64,000 nucleotides of DNA, from the NCBI GenBank assembly GCA_029582265.1, contig JAQQFT010000023.1, positions 62,001-126,000 of the forward strand, read 5' to 3'. Under the pieces are notes generated by a model. It was not told where the DNA came from. It saw only the letters and a list, made by a program, of their open reading frames with translations, and ran no database searches. Shown here piece by piece: positions 27,118-36,900 of the stretch (positions are counted from its first letter, which is position 1; every line of letters begins with the position of its first letter). This DNA is from Zoroaster sp. YZ-2022. Taxonomy: Eukaryota > Echinodermata > Asteroidea > Forcipulatida > Zoroasteridae. A program made the translations under genes and the position numbers.

Positions 27118-28069
27118 TTATTTATTTTCTAATTTAAATTTTTTTTTTGCAGGCTTGATGACTTTTGACCGCACTTCTGGTGCGGTACTGATGTGATGCC
27201 GCCTCATTATGGACATCAGTCGCTCCAGGTCATCCCGCATACCATTGACGATTCTCCCTGTGCGGTTAAACTCAGTGTGAATCAGCTCACCACCCTGCTC
27301 ATTGAGTAAACCAATAATCGGGTTATTTGTCCAATGCCATCACATGCTGTACACACAACATTTAGATTGTCCAGTTGAACACTTAGCACTCTGGGACTTG
27401 AAGTGATGCTGCTATACTGTACATGTTGATTACATATTGGGCAGTTGATGTTTGGACTTAACGAATGCTTGAAACACTGTGTCAAACATTGCGCACAGAA
27501 GTTATGTTGGCACGGTGTCTGAACTGATGGCTTTCCCAGTATACATAGACAAATACTACAAATGAAGAGTGACTGTTCCCACTGATTTCAAAACTAATGG
27601 GATATTCCAGATGTTGCGCATCACTTAATTGATGAAATATATTGTCATCGCTCAGTGAAAAGGGCAAAGTTTGTGTACAAGCTATTGTTGATTTAGGCCT
27701 ACCAGCCTTTGGTTTAGACTGCGGTCCTCCTCTAGACTGTTGCGTAAAAAGTTCACACACGAACCAAGTTCCAGTTCTTGTATGCTTTGGTCAATTTTGT
27801 TGGATTCGCTGTTTATCTTTGAGGCTCTGAACAGTATAAAATCGTTCTCCAGATTTACAGTGTCTTAGTTTTCTTGAACATTTTTCACATATATTTCATG
27901 GATGCTGGTACGCTGAATCTTCCCATACACTTATACCGAAATTATTCAATAATTCTTTGCTATACTCACTGGTTTCCTTTGGAAGGTTACGAGAACCGTG
28001 AATTGTGATTCTGTTTGTACATACTGTACAGATTTTTCCTAGAGCTTGTTGATGGAATTTGAAACTCAT
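27118..28069 (-). pseudogene. Decayed RAG1 N-terminal-like zinc/RING protein of transposon
   Basis: The conceptual protein (about 317 codons) follows the non-catalytic N-terminal region of RAG1 in motif order. It begins at ATG 28069 (MSFKFHQQALGK), then ICTVC (Cys codons 28030 and 28021), about 40 residues, QHPxNICEKC (Cys at 27889 and 27880), PKHT, and a basic KPKAGRPKS segment. Next comes a C3HC4 RING (27560-27432): C-x2-C-x12-C-x-H-x2-C-x2-C-x14-C-x2-C. It ends with VVCTAC (27353, 27344) and a charged helical tail to TAA at 27118. The order, the CQHNFCAQC core and the extra Cys four residues after the sixth ligand match RAG1. Breaks: TGA at 27896-27898 (between P and N), TGA at 27791-27793 (before PKHT, where RAG1 has Trp), a frame change near 27560 just before the RING, and another between about 27335 and 27300. 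No RAG1 DDE core follows. RAG1 RING domains act as ubiquitin ligases; function here is lost or unknown. Reads toward the left end, convergent with the plus-strand exon. Confidence 0.8.
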
Positions 28070-28189
28070 AATGAATAAAATATGTGTAAATATCACTGAA
28101 ACTCATCTTTGTTCCTGTGCGTTTTTTATCACTGTACTCCCGTATAATCTACTGTGTAGAATATTTATGAAAGTTTTGTGTAAACTAGT

Positions 28190-28193
28190 GTAT
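28190..28193 (+). repeat. Left GTAT flank of palindromic MITE
   Basis: GTAT directly precedes the inverted-repeat unit and recurs at 28606-28609, consistent with a 4-bp target-site duplication. Confidence 0.65.
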
Positions 28194-28605
28194 GACATAA
28201 AACACAATAAAGGGGGCCACTTTCCTACCGTCACGTTAGCAGTTTTTCTAATGGTTGTATTTTTTTTTTTTATATCTGAAACCACCCAAAAAGAATTTCA
28301 ACATTTGAATAGACATGCATGCTTATCCTAAAGATAATTTGAGTTGATTATTACTATTATTTTTTTTAATTACCCTAAAATTTCCATCAACAAATGGACG
28401 GAAAAGTGCGGTAACTTTTTCCGTCCAATTTTTATGGAAATTTGAGGGAAAAAAAATAAATAAAATAATAAAATAATAAAATAAATCAACTCAAATTACT
28501 TCTAGTATAAGCCTGTTGAAACACTTTTTGGTCGGTTTCAGGTACTTAAAAAAAAACTGCTAACGTGACAGATGCAAAGTGGCCCCCTTTATTGTGTTTT
28601 ATGTC
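28194..28605. mobile_element. Near-palindromic MITE-like insertion, 412 bp
   Basis: The left arm starts GACATAAAACACAATAAA and GGGGGCCACTTT; the right arm ends in the exact reverse complement for its outermost 30 bases. Similarity continues inward through GTCACGTTAGCAGTTTTT, CTGAAAC, AAAAAG-x2-TTTCAAC and TAATTTGAGTTGATT to a central GGACGGAAAA/TTTTCCGTCC hairpin at 28396-28426. The unit is almost wholly palindromic, non-coding, and flanked by GTAT on both sides. The outer termini do not match a family I can name. It lies 125 bp upstream of the RAG1-like start codon, in what would be the promoter or leader of that gene. It is a nested insertion, so it came after the host transposon formed, though possibly before this copy entered the satellite. 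Confidence 0.85.
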
Positions 28606-29348
28606 GTATTTACATAGGTAAAACTTGTAGCTTTGCATGGTGAGGATGATAAGTAAGACTAATTGAAGTGACACCATGTCGAATCTCAATTGAGTAGTAA
28701 TTTACATAGTATTTACATAGCGCGCTGTTCTGACGTATTTCACCGGTGCCCACACAACACCGTACAAAATTATAGAGTTAATGGGATTACCAGCGAAGAA
28801 GTTACTGCGGCTGGGCCGTCTGCACGGAACGTTAGTAAACGATTTTAATGGAAGTTTTGTTAGGCCTCGGTTTTTACAAGTTTTCAACAACGGTATTGAA
28901 TACTTAAACGAAATGTCCTACATGAGATTAAACGTTTAAAAAGTGAACATAGTAGTTCGTTATTAATAATCCTTTTTGAAAAGTTAAAACTAGCCCCTGT
29001 TAAGTAAAAAGGGAGGTTTTTGGAACGTCGTTTGAATCTTTCGAACAACAAAAGACGATGTACGAATGTCGAATACGACGTAAAAATTGATTTTTTTCCC
29101 GGCTTTTAAATTTTTGTAAGCACCCACTAACCACAAGAGTATAATTTAATTATGATTCATCAGAAAAGTTTAATAGAACGTCTATTTATTTCGTGTGAAG
29201 GGTTAATTTAGCTGATATTTCGACCCTGTTTTCGTCAGCTCTGTGATCTGTGGGCGCAGCCATTATTGGCGTGACGTCATCCTTTTGACATGAATTATGC
29301 ATGAGTGGCTACGGTCTGGGAAAACTTCTTTACGCGCGTCACATACGC
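28606..29348. other. Right-end non-coding part of the transposon
   Basis: Unique sequence between the MITE and the right terminus. It would hold the promoter and leader of the minus-strand RAG1-like gene. CpG dinucleotides are relatively frequent at 28720-28870 and 29220-29350, unlike the AT-rich middle. The 62-codon minus-strand frame at 28702-28890 shows no known domain. Apart from the CRE-like octamer and ATGCAT near the terminus, I see no recognisable element. Confidence 0.5.
29272..29279. promoter_or_regulatory. Right subterminal CRE-like palindrome TGACGTCA
   Basis: Counterpart of the left-end octamer, 83 bp inside the right terminus, with ATGCAT at 29297-29302. It would sit upstream of the minus-strand gene. 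A transposase-binding or promoter role is possible but unproven. Confidence 0.4.
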
Positions 29349-29362
29349 GTGAAACAGCCGTG
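29349..29362 (-). repeat. Right terminal inverted repeat, 14 bp
   Basis: GTGAAACAGCCGTG, the exact reverse complement of the left terminus, directly followed by the CAGG duplication and then by the rest of the split satellite monomer (GTGGACAGCC). Confidence 0.97.
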
Positions 29363-29366
29363 CAGG
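29363..29366 (+). repeat. Right copy of target-site duplication CAGG
   Basis: Matches CAGG at 25055-25058; together with the empty site near 30817 it defines a 4-bp duplication. Confidence 0.93.
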
Positions 29367-30679
29367 GTGGACAGCCTATATTGTTGTGATTAAAACACAA
29401 ATACGAATGAAATTATTTCTAGCGACGGTTATAACTTTTAAAGTTTTTAAGGGAGGCCGACAAATTTATATCCAAATTAAAGCTTAGGATCTCCTCTTTT
29501 AGGAAATCACATGACTTTTACATTTAGAAAATTTCTTCATACCTTAAATAGCCTCCATGCACACAGAGCCCTCCGCAAAATACTGTGAAAATACGGGCCA
29601 TAACTCAGGGTAGACAGCCTATATTGTTGTGATTAAAACACAAATACGAATGAAATTATTTCTAGCGACGGTTATAACTTTAACAGTTTTTAAGGGAGGC
29701 CGACAAATTTATATCCAAATTAAAGCTTATGTTCTCCTCTTTTAGGAAATAACATGACTTTTACATTTAGACAATTTCTTCATACCTTAAACGGCCTCCA
29801 TGCACACTTAGCCCTCAGTAAAATACTGTCAAAATACGGGCCATAACTCAGGGTAGACAGCCTATATTGTTGTGATTAAAACACAAATACGAATGAAATT
29901 ATTTCTAGCGACGGTTATAACTTTAAAAGTTTTAAGGGAGGCCTACAAATTTATATCCAAATTAAAGCTAACGTTCTCCTCTTTTAGGAAATCACATGAC
30001 TTTTACATTTCGATAATTTCTTCATACCTTAAATGGCCTTCATGCACACTGAGCCCTCCGCAAAATACTGTCAAAATACGGGCCATAACTCAGGGTAGAC
30101 AGCCTATATTGTTGTGATTAAAACACAAATACGAATGAAATTATTTCTAGCGACGGTTATAACTTTAAAAGTTTTTAAGGGAGGCCGACAAATTTATATC
30201 CAAATTAAAGCTTATGTTCTCCTCTTTTAGTAAATCACATGACTTTTACATTTAGACAATTTCTTCATACCTTAAACGGCCTCCATGCACACTTAGCCCT
30301 CAGTAAAATACTGTCAAAATACGGGCCATAACTCAGGGTAGACAGCCTATATTGTTGTGATTAAAACACAAATACGAATGAAATTATTTCTAGCGACGGT
30401 TATAACTTTAAAAGTTTTTAAGGGAGGCCGACAAATTTATATCCAAATTAAAGCTTAGGTTCTCCTCTTTTAGGAAATCACATGACTTTTATATTTAGAC
30501 AATTTCTTCATACCTTAAACGGCCTCCATGCACACTTAGCCCTCAGTAAAATACGATCAAAATACGGGCCATAACTCAGGGTAAACACCCGACATTGTTG
30601 TGATTAAAACACAAATACGAATGAAATTATTTCTAGCGACGGTTATAACTTTAACAGTTTTTAAGGGAGGCCGACAAAT

Positions 30680-30920
30680 TTATATCCAAATTAAAGCTTA
30701 GGTTCTCCTCTTTTAGGAAATCACATGACTTTTACATTTAGATAATTTCTTCATACCTTAAATGGCCTCCATGCACACTGAGCCCTCCGCAAAATACTGT
30801 CAAAATACGGGCCATAACTCAGGGTGGACAGCCTATATTGTTGTGATTAAAACACAAATACGAATGAAATTATTTCTAGCGACGGTTATAACTTTAAAAG
30901 TTTTTAAGGGAGGCCGACAA
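30680..30920 (+). repeat. Uninterrupted block duplicate of the monomer hit by the transposon
   Basis: This type A monomer carries the rare GTGGACAG variant (at 30825), otherwise seen only directly after the right terminus. It is preceded by a B monomer with TTTATATTTAGAC, ATACGATC and AAACACCCGACATTG, and followed by a monomer with GGATCTCC, TAGAAAATTT, AATAGCC and CTGTGAAAATAC. The same three-monomer order flanks the transposon (24661-25058 plus 29367-29620). It therefore preserves the empty insertion site. Confidence 0.88.
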
Positions 30921-33900
30921 ATTTATATCCAAATTAAAGCTTAGGATCTCCTCTTTTAGGAAATCACATGACTTTTACATTTAGAAAATTTCTTCATACC
31001 TTAAATAGCCTCCATGCACACAGAGCCCTCCGCAAAATACTGTGAAAATACGGGCCATAACTCAGGGTAGACAGCCTATATTGTTGTGATTAAAACACAA
31101 ATACGAATGAAATTATTTCTAGCGACGGTTATAACTTTAAAAGTTTTTAAGGGAGGCCGACAAATTTATATCCAAATTAAAGCTTAGGTTCTCCTCTTTT
31201 AGGAAATCACATGACTTTTACATTTAGACAATTTCTTCATACCTTAAACGGCCTCCATGCACACTTAGCCCTCAGTAAAATACTGTCAAAATACGGGCCA
31301 TAACTCAGGGTAGACAGCCTATATTGTTGTGATTAAAACACAAATACGAATGAAATTATTTCTAGCGACGGTTATAACTTTAAAAGTTTTTAAGGGAGGC
31401 CGACAAATTTATATCCAAATTAAAGCTTAGGTTCTCCTCTTTTAGGAAATCACATGACTTTTACATTTAGATAATTTCTTCATACCTTAAATGGCCTCCA
31501 TGCACACAGAGCCCTCCGCAAAATACTGTCAAAATACGGGCCATAACTCAGGGTAGACAGCCTATATTGTTGTGATTAAAACACAAATACGAATGAAATT
31601 ATTTCTAGCGACGGTTATAACTTTAAAGTTTTTAAGAGGCCGACAAATTTATATCCAAATTAAAGCTTAGGTTCTCCTCTTTTAGGAAATCACATGACTT
31701 TTACATTTAGATAATTTCTTCATACCTTAAATGGCCTCCATGCACACTGAGCCCTCCGAAAAATACTGTCAAAATACGGGCCATAACTCAGGGTAGACAG
31801 CCTATATTGTTGTGATTAAAACACAAATACGAATGAAATTATTTCTAGCGACGGTTATAACTTTAAAAGTTTTTAAGGGAGGCCGACAAATTTATATCCA
31901 AATTAAAGCTTAGGTTCTCCTCTTTTAGGAAATCACATGACTTTTACATTTAGATAATTTCTTCATACCTTAAATGGCCTCCATGCACACTGAGCCCTCC
32001 GCAAAATACTGTCAAAATACGGGCCATAACTCAGGGTAGACAGCCTATATTGTTGTGATTAAAACACAAATACGAATGAAATTATTTCTAGCGACGGTTA
32101 TAACTTTAAAAGTTTTAAGGGAGGCCGACAAATTTATATCCAAATTAAAGCTTAGGTTCTCCTCTTTTAGGAAATCACATGACTTTTACATTTAGATAAT
32201 TTCTTCATACCTTAAATGGCCTCCATGCACACTTAGCCCTCCGTAAAATACTGTCAAAATACGGGCCATAACTCAGGGTAGACAGCCTATATTGTTGTGA
32301 TTAAAACACAAATACGAATGAAATTATTTCTAGCGACGGTTATAACTTTAAAAGTTTTTAAGGGAGGCCGACAAATTTATATCCAAATTAAAGCTTAGGT
32401 TCTCCTCTTTTAGGAAATCACATGACTTTTACATTTAGATAATTTCTTCATACCTTAAATGGCCTCCATGCACACTTAGCCCTCCGCAAAATACGGTCAA
32501 AATACGGGCCATAACTCAGGGTAGACAGCCTATATTGTTGTGATTAAAACACAAATACGAATGAAACTATTTCTAGCGACGGTTATAACTTTAAAAGTTT
32601 TTAAAGGAGGCCGACAAATTTATATCCAAATTAAAGCTTAGGTTCTCCTCTTTTAGGAAATCACATGACTTTTACATTTAGATAATTTCTTCATACCTTA
32701 AATGGCCTCCATGCACACTTAGCCCTCCGCAAAATACTGTCAAAATACGGGCCATAACTCAGGGTAGACAGCCTATATTGTTGTGATTAAAACACAAATA
32801 CGAATGAAATTATTTCTAGCGACGGTTATAACTTTAAAAGTTTTTAAGGGAGGCCGACAAATTTATATCCAAATTAAAGCTTAGGTTCTCCTCTTTTAGG
32901 AAATCACATGACTTTTACATTTAGATAATTTCTTCATACCTTAAATAGCCTCCATGCACAGCCCTCCGCAAAATACTGTCAAAATACGGGCCATAACTCA
33001 GGGTAGACAGCCTATATTGTTGTGATTAAAACACAAATACGAATGAAATTATTTCTAGCGACGGTTATAACTTTAAAAGTTTTTAAGGGAGGCCGACAAA
33101 TTTATATCCAAATTAAAGCTTAGGTTCTCCTCTTTTAGGAAATCACATGACTTTTACATTTAGATAATTTCTTCATACCTTAAATGGCCTCCATGCACAC
33201 TGAGCCCTCCGCAAAATACTGTCAAAATACGGGCCATAACTCAGGGTAGACAGCCTATATTGTTGTGATTAAAACACAAATACGAATGAAATTATTTCTA
33301 GCGACGGTTATAACTTTAAAAGTTTTTAAGGGAGGCCGACACATGTATATCCAAATTAAAGCTTAGGTTCTCCTCTTGTAGGAAATCACATGACTTTTAC
33401 ATTTAGATAATTTCTTCATACCTTAAATGGCCTCCATGCACACAGAGCCCTCCGCAAAATACTGTCAAAATACGGGCCATAACTCAGGGTAGACAGCCTA
33501 TATTGTTGTGATTAAAACACAAATACGAATGAAATTATTTCTAGCGACGGTTATAACTTTAAAAGTTTTAAGGGAGGCCGACAAATTTATATCCAAATTA
33601 AAGCTTAGGTTCTCCTCTTTTAGGAAATCACATGACTTTTACATTTAGACAATTTCTTCATACCTTAAACGGCCTCCATGCACACAAAGCCCTCAGTAAA
33701 ATACTGTCAAAATACGGGCCATAACTCAGGGTAGACAGCCTATATTGTTGTGATTAAAACACAAATACGAATGAAATTATTTCTAGCGACGGTTATAACT
33801 TTAAAAGTTTTTAAGGGAGGCCGACAAATTTATATCCAAATTAAAGCTTATGTTCTCCTCTTTTAGGAAGTCACATGACTTTTACATTTAGATAATTTCT

Positions 33901-36900
33901 TCATACCTTAATGGCCTCCATGCATACTGAGCCCTCCGCAAAATACTGTCAAAATACGGGCCATAACTCAAGGTAGACAGCCTATATTGTTGTGATTAAA
34001 ACACAAATACGAATGAAATTATTTCTGCCGACGGGTATAACTTTAAAAGTTTTAAGGGAGGCCGACAAATTTATATCCAAATTAAAGCTTAGGTTCTCCT
34101 CTTTTAGGAAATCACATGACTTTTACATTTAGATAATTTCTTCATACCTTAAATGGCCTCCATGCACACTTAGCCCTCCGCAAAATACTGTCAAAATACG
34201 GGCCATAACTCAGGGTAGACAGCCTATATTGTTGTGATTAAAACACAAATACGAATGAAACTATTTCTAGCGTCGGTTATAACTTTAAAATTTTTTAATG
34301 GAGGCCGAACAATTTATTAAAAAATTAAAGCTTAGGTTCTCCTCTTTTTTGATATCACATGACTTTTACATTTAGATAATTTCTTCATACCTTAAATGGC
34401 CTCCATGCACACTGAGCCCTCCGCAAAATACTGTCAAAATACGGGCCATAACTCAGGGTAGACAGCCTATATTGTTGTGATTAAAACACAAATACGAATG
34501 AAATTATTTCTAGCGACGGTTATAACTTTAAAAGTTTTTAAGGTAGGCCGACAAATTTATATCCAAATTAAAGCTTAGGTTCTCCTCTTTTAGGAAATCA
34601 CATGACTTTTACATTTAGATAATTTCTTCATACCTTAAATGGCCTCCATGCACACTTAGCCCTCCGCAAAATACTGTCAAAATACGGGCCATAACTCAGG
34701 GTAGACAGCCTATATTGTTGTGATTAAAACACAAATACGAATGAAATTATTTCTAGCGACGGTTATAACTTTAAAAGTTTTTAAGGGAGGCCGACAAATT
34801 TATATCCAAATTAAAGCTTAGGTTCTCCTCTTTAGGAAATCACATGACTTTTACATTTAGATAATTTCTTCATACCTTAAATGGCCTCCATGCACACTGA
34901 GCCCTCCGCAAAATACTGTCAAAATACGGGCCATAACTCAGGGTAGACAGCCTATATTGTTGTGATTAAAACACAAATACGAATGAAATTATTTCTAGCG
35001 ACGGTTATAACTTTAAAAGTTTTTAAGGGAGGCCGACAAATTTATATCCAAATTAAAGCTTAGGTTCTCCTCTTTTAGGAAATCACATGACTTTTACATT
35101 TAGATAATTTCTTCATACCTTAAATAGCCTCCATGCACACTGAACCCTCCGCAAAATACTATTAAAATACGGGCCATAACTCAGGGTAGACAGCCTATAT
35201 TGTTGTGATTAAAACACAAATACGAATGAAATTATTTCTAGCGACGGTTATAACTTTAAAAGTTTTTAAGGGAGGCCGACAAATTTATATCCAAATTAAA
35301 GCTTAGGTTCTCCTCTTTTAGGAAATCACATGACTTTTACATTTAGATAATTTCTTCATACCTTAAATGGCCTCCATGCACACAGAGCCCTCAAAATACT
35401 GTCAAAATACGGGCCATAACTCAGGGTAGACAGCCTATATTGTTGTGATTAAAACACAAATACGAATGAAATTATTTCTAGCGACGGTTATAACTTTAAA
35501 AGTTTTTAAAGGAGGCCGACAAATTTATATCCAAATTAAAGCTTAGGTTCTCCTCTTTTAGGAAATCACATGACTTTTACATTTAGATAATTTCTTCATA
35601 CCTTAAACGGCCTCCATGCACACTTAGCCCTCCGCAAAATACTGTCAAAATACGGGCCATAACTCAGGGTAGACAGCCTATATTGTTGTGATTAAAACAC
35701 AAATACGAATGAAATTATTTCTAGCGACGGTTATAACTTTAAAAGTTTTTAAGGAGGCCGACAAATTTATATCCAAATTAAAGCTTAGGTTCTCCTCTTT
35801 TAGGAAATCACATGACTTTTACATTTAGATAATTTCTTCATACCTTAAATGGCCTCCATGCACACTTAGCCCTCCGCAAAATACTGTCAAAATACGGGCC
35901 ATAACTCAGGGTAGACAGCCTATATTGTTGTGATTAAAACACAAATACGAATGAAATTATTTCTAGCGACGGTTATAACTTTAAAAGTTTTTAAGGGAGG
36001 CCGACAAATTTATATCCAATTTAAAGCTTAGGTTCTCCTCTTTTAGGAAATCACATGACTTTTACATTTAGATAATTTCTTCATACCTTAAATGGCCTCC
36101 ATGCACACTGAGCCCTCCGCAAAATACTGTCAAAATACGGGCCATAACTCAGGGTAGACAGCCTATATTGTTGTGATTAAAACACAAATACGAATGAAAT
36201 TATTTCTAGCGACGGTTATAACTTTAAAAATTTATATCCAAATTAAAGCTTAGGTTCTCCTCTTTTAGGAAATCACATGACTTTTACATTTAGATAATTT
36301 CTTCATACCTTAAATGGCCTCCATGCACACTGAGCCCTCCGCAAAATACTGTCAAAATACGGGCCATAACTCAGGGTAGACAGCCTATATTGTTGTGATT
36401 AAAACACAAATACGAATGAAATTATTTCTAGCGACGGTTATAACTTTAAAAGTTTTTAAGGGAGGCCGACAAATTTATATCCAAATTAAAGCTTAGGTTC
36501 TCCTCTTTTAGGAAATCACATGACTTTTACATTTAGATAATTTCTTCATACCTTAAATGGCCTCCATGCACACTGAGCCCTCCGCAAAATACTGTCAAAA
36601 TACGGGCCATAACTCAGGGTAGACAGCCTATATTGTTGTGATTAAAACACAAATACGAATGAAATTATTTCTAGCGACGGTTATAACTTTAAAAGTTTTT
36701 AAGGGAGGCCGACAAATTTATATCCAAATTAAAGCTTAGGATCTCCTCTTTTAGGAAATCACATGACTTTTACATTTAGATAATTTCTTCATACCTTAAA
36801 TGGCCTCCATGCACACAGAGCCCTCCGCAAAATACTGTCAAAATACGGGCCATAACTCAGGGTAGACAGCCTATATTGTTGTGATTAAAACACAAATACG

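Larger units (their letters stand above)
25059..29362. mobile_element. DNA transposon with CAC-starting TIRs, N-RAG-TP/Chapaev-like
   Basis: A 4304-bp unit unlike the satellite interrupts one monomer. It is bounded by perfect 14-bp inverted repeats (CACGGCTGTTTCAC) and a CAGG duplication, which defines a cut-and-paste DNA transposon. CAC termini with a 4-bp duplication are known for Chapaev-type (CMC) elements. The minus strand carries a decayed gene resembling the N-terminal part of RAG1, as in N-RAG-TP from the sea slug Aplysia. At the left end is a spliced plus-strand leader. No catalytic DDE transposase domain is visible, so this copy is probably non-autonomous. Inside lie a palindromic MITE-like insertion and a foldback structure. 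Structure and boundaries are certain; assignment to N-RAG-TP/Chapaev is an inference at about 0.6. Confidence 0.93.

Noticed and set aside
26937..27137. 66-codon plus-strand frame next to the foldback
   Set aside because: No domain, starts on a non-ATG codon, and the region contains repeated TGTGGAA words; treated as spacer.
27139..27152. Plus-strand splice acceptor (T10 then GCAG)
   Set aside because: The downstream plus-strand sequence is the antisense of the RAG1-like frame and shows no coding potential.
27642..27830. 62-codon plus-strand frame
   Set aside because: Antisense shadow of the RAG1-like pseudogene, which has recognisable zinc motifs on the minus strand.
28059..28331. 90-codon plus-strand and 60-codon minus-strand frames (28103-28285)
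   Set aside because: They run into the palindromic MITE and include its poly-T/poly-K tract; no conserved content.
28702..28890. 62-codon minus-strand frame upstream of the RAG1-like gene
   Set aside because: Considered as a first exon, but it shows no domain and no convincing splice donor leading to the start at 28069.
25059..29362. Transib or ProtoRAG element
   Set aside because: These make 5-bp target duplications and carry the RAG1 catalytic core; here the duplication is 4 bp and only the N-terminal-like part is visible.
29872..30117. 81-codon plus-strand frame in the satellite (similar ones at 30762-30944 and 57982-58164)
   Set aside because: Each is a stretch of ordinary monomers where a variant base removes a stop; the frame is not kept in neighbouring monomers and the product is just translated satellite.
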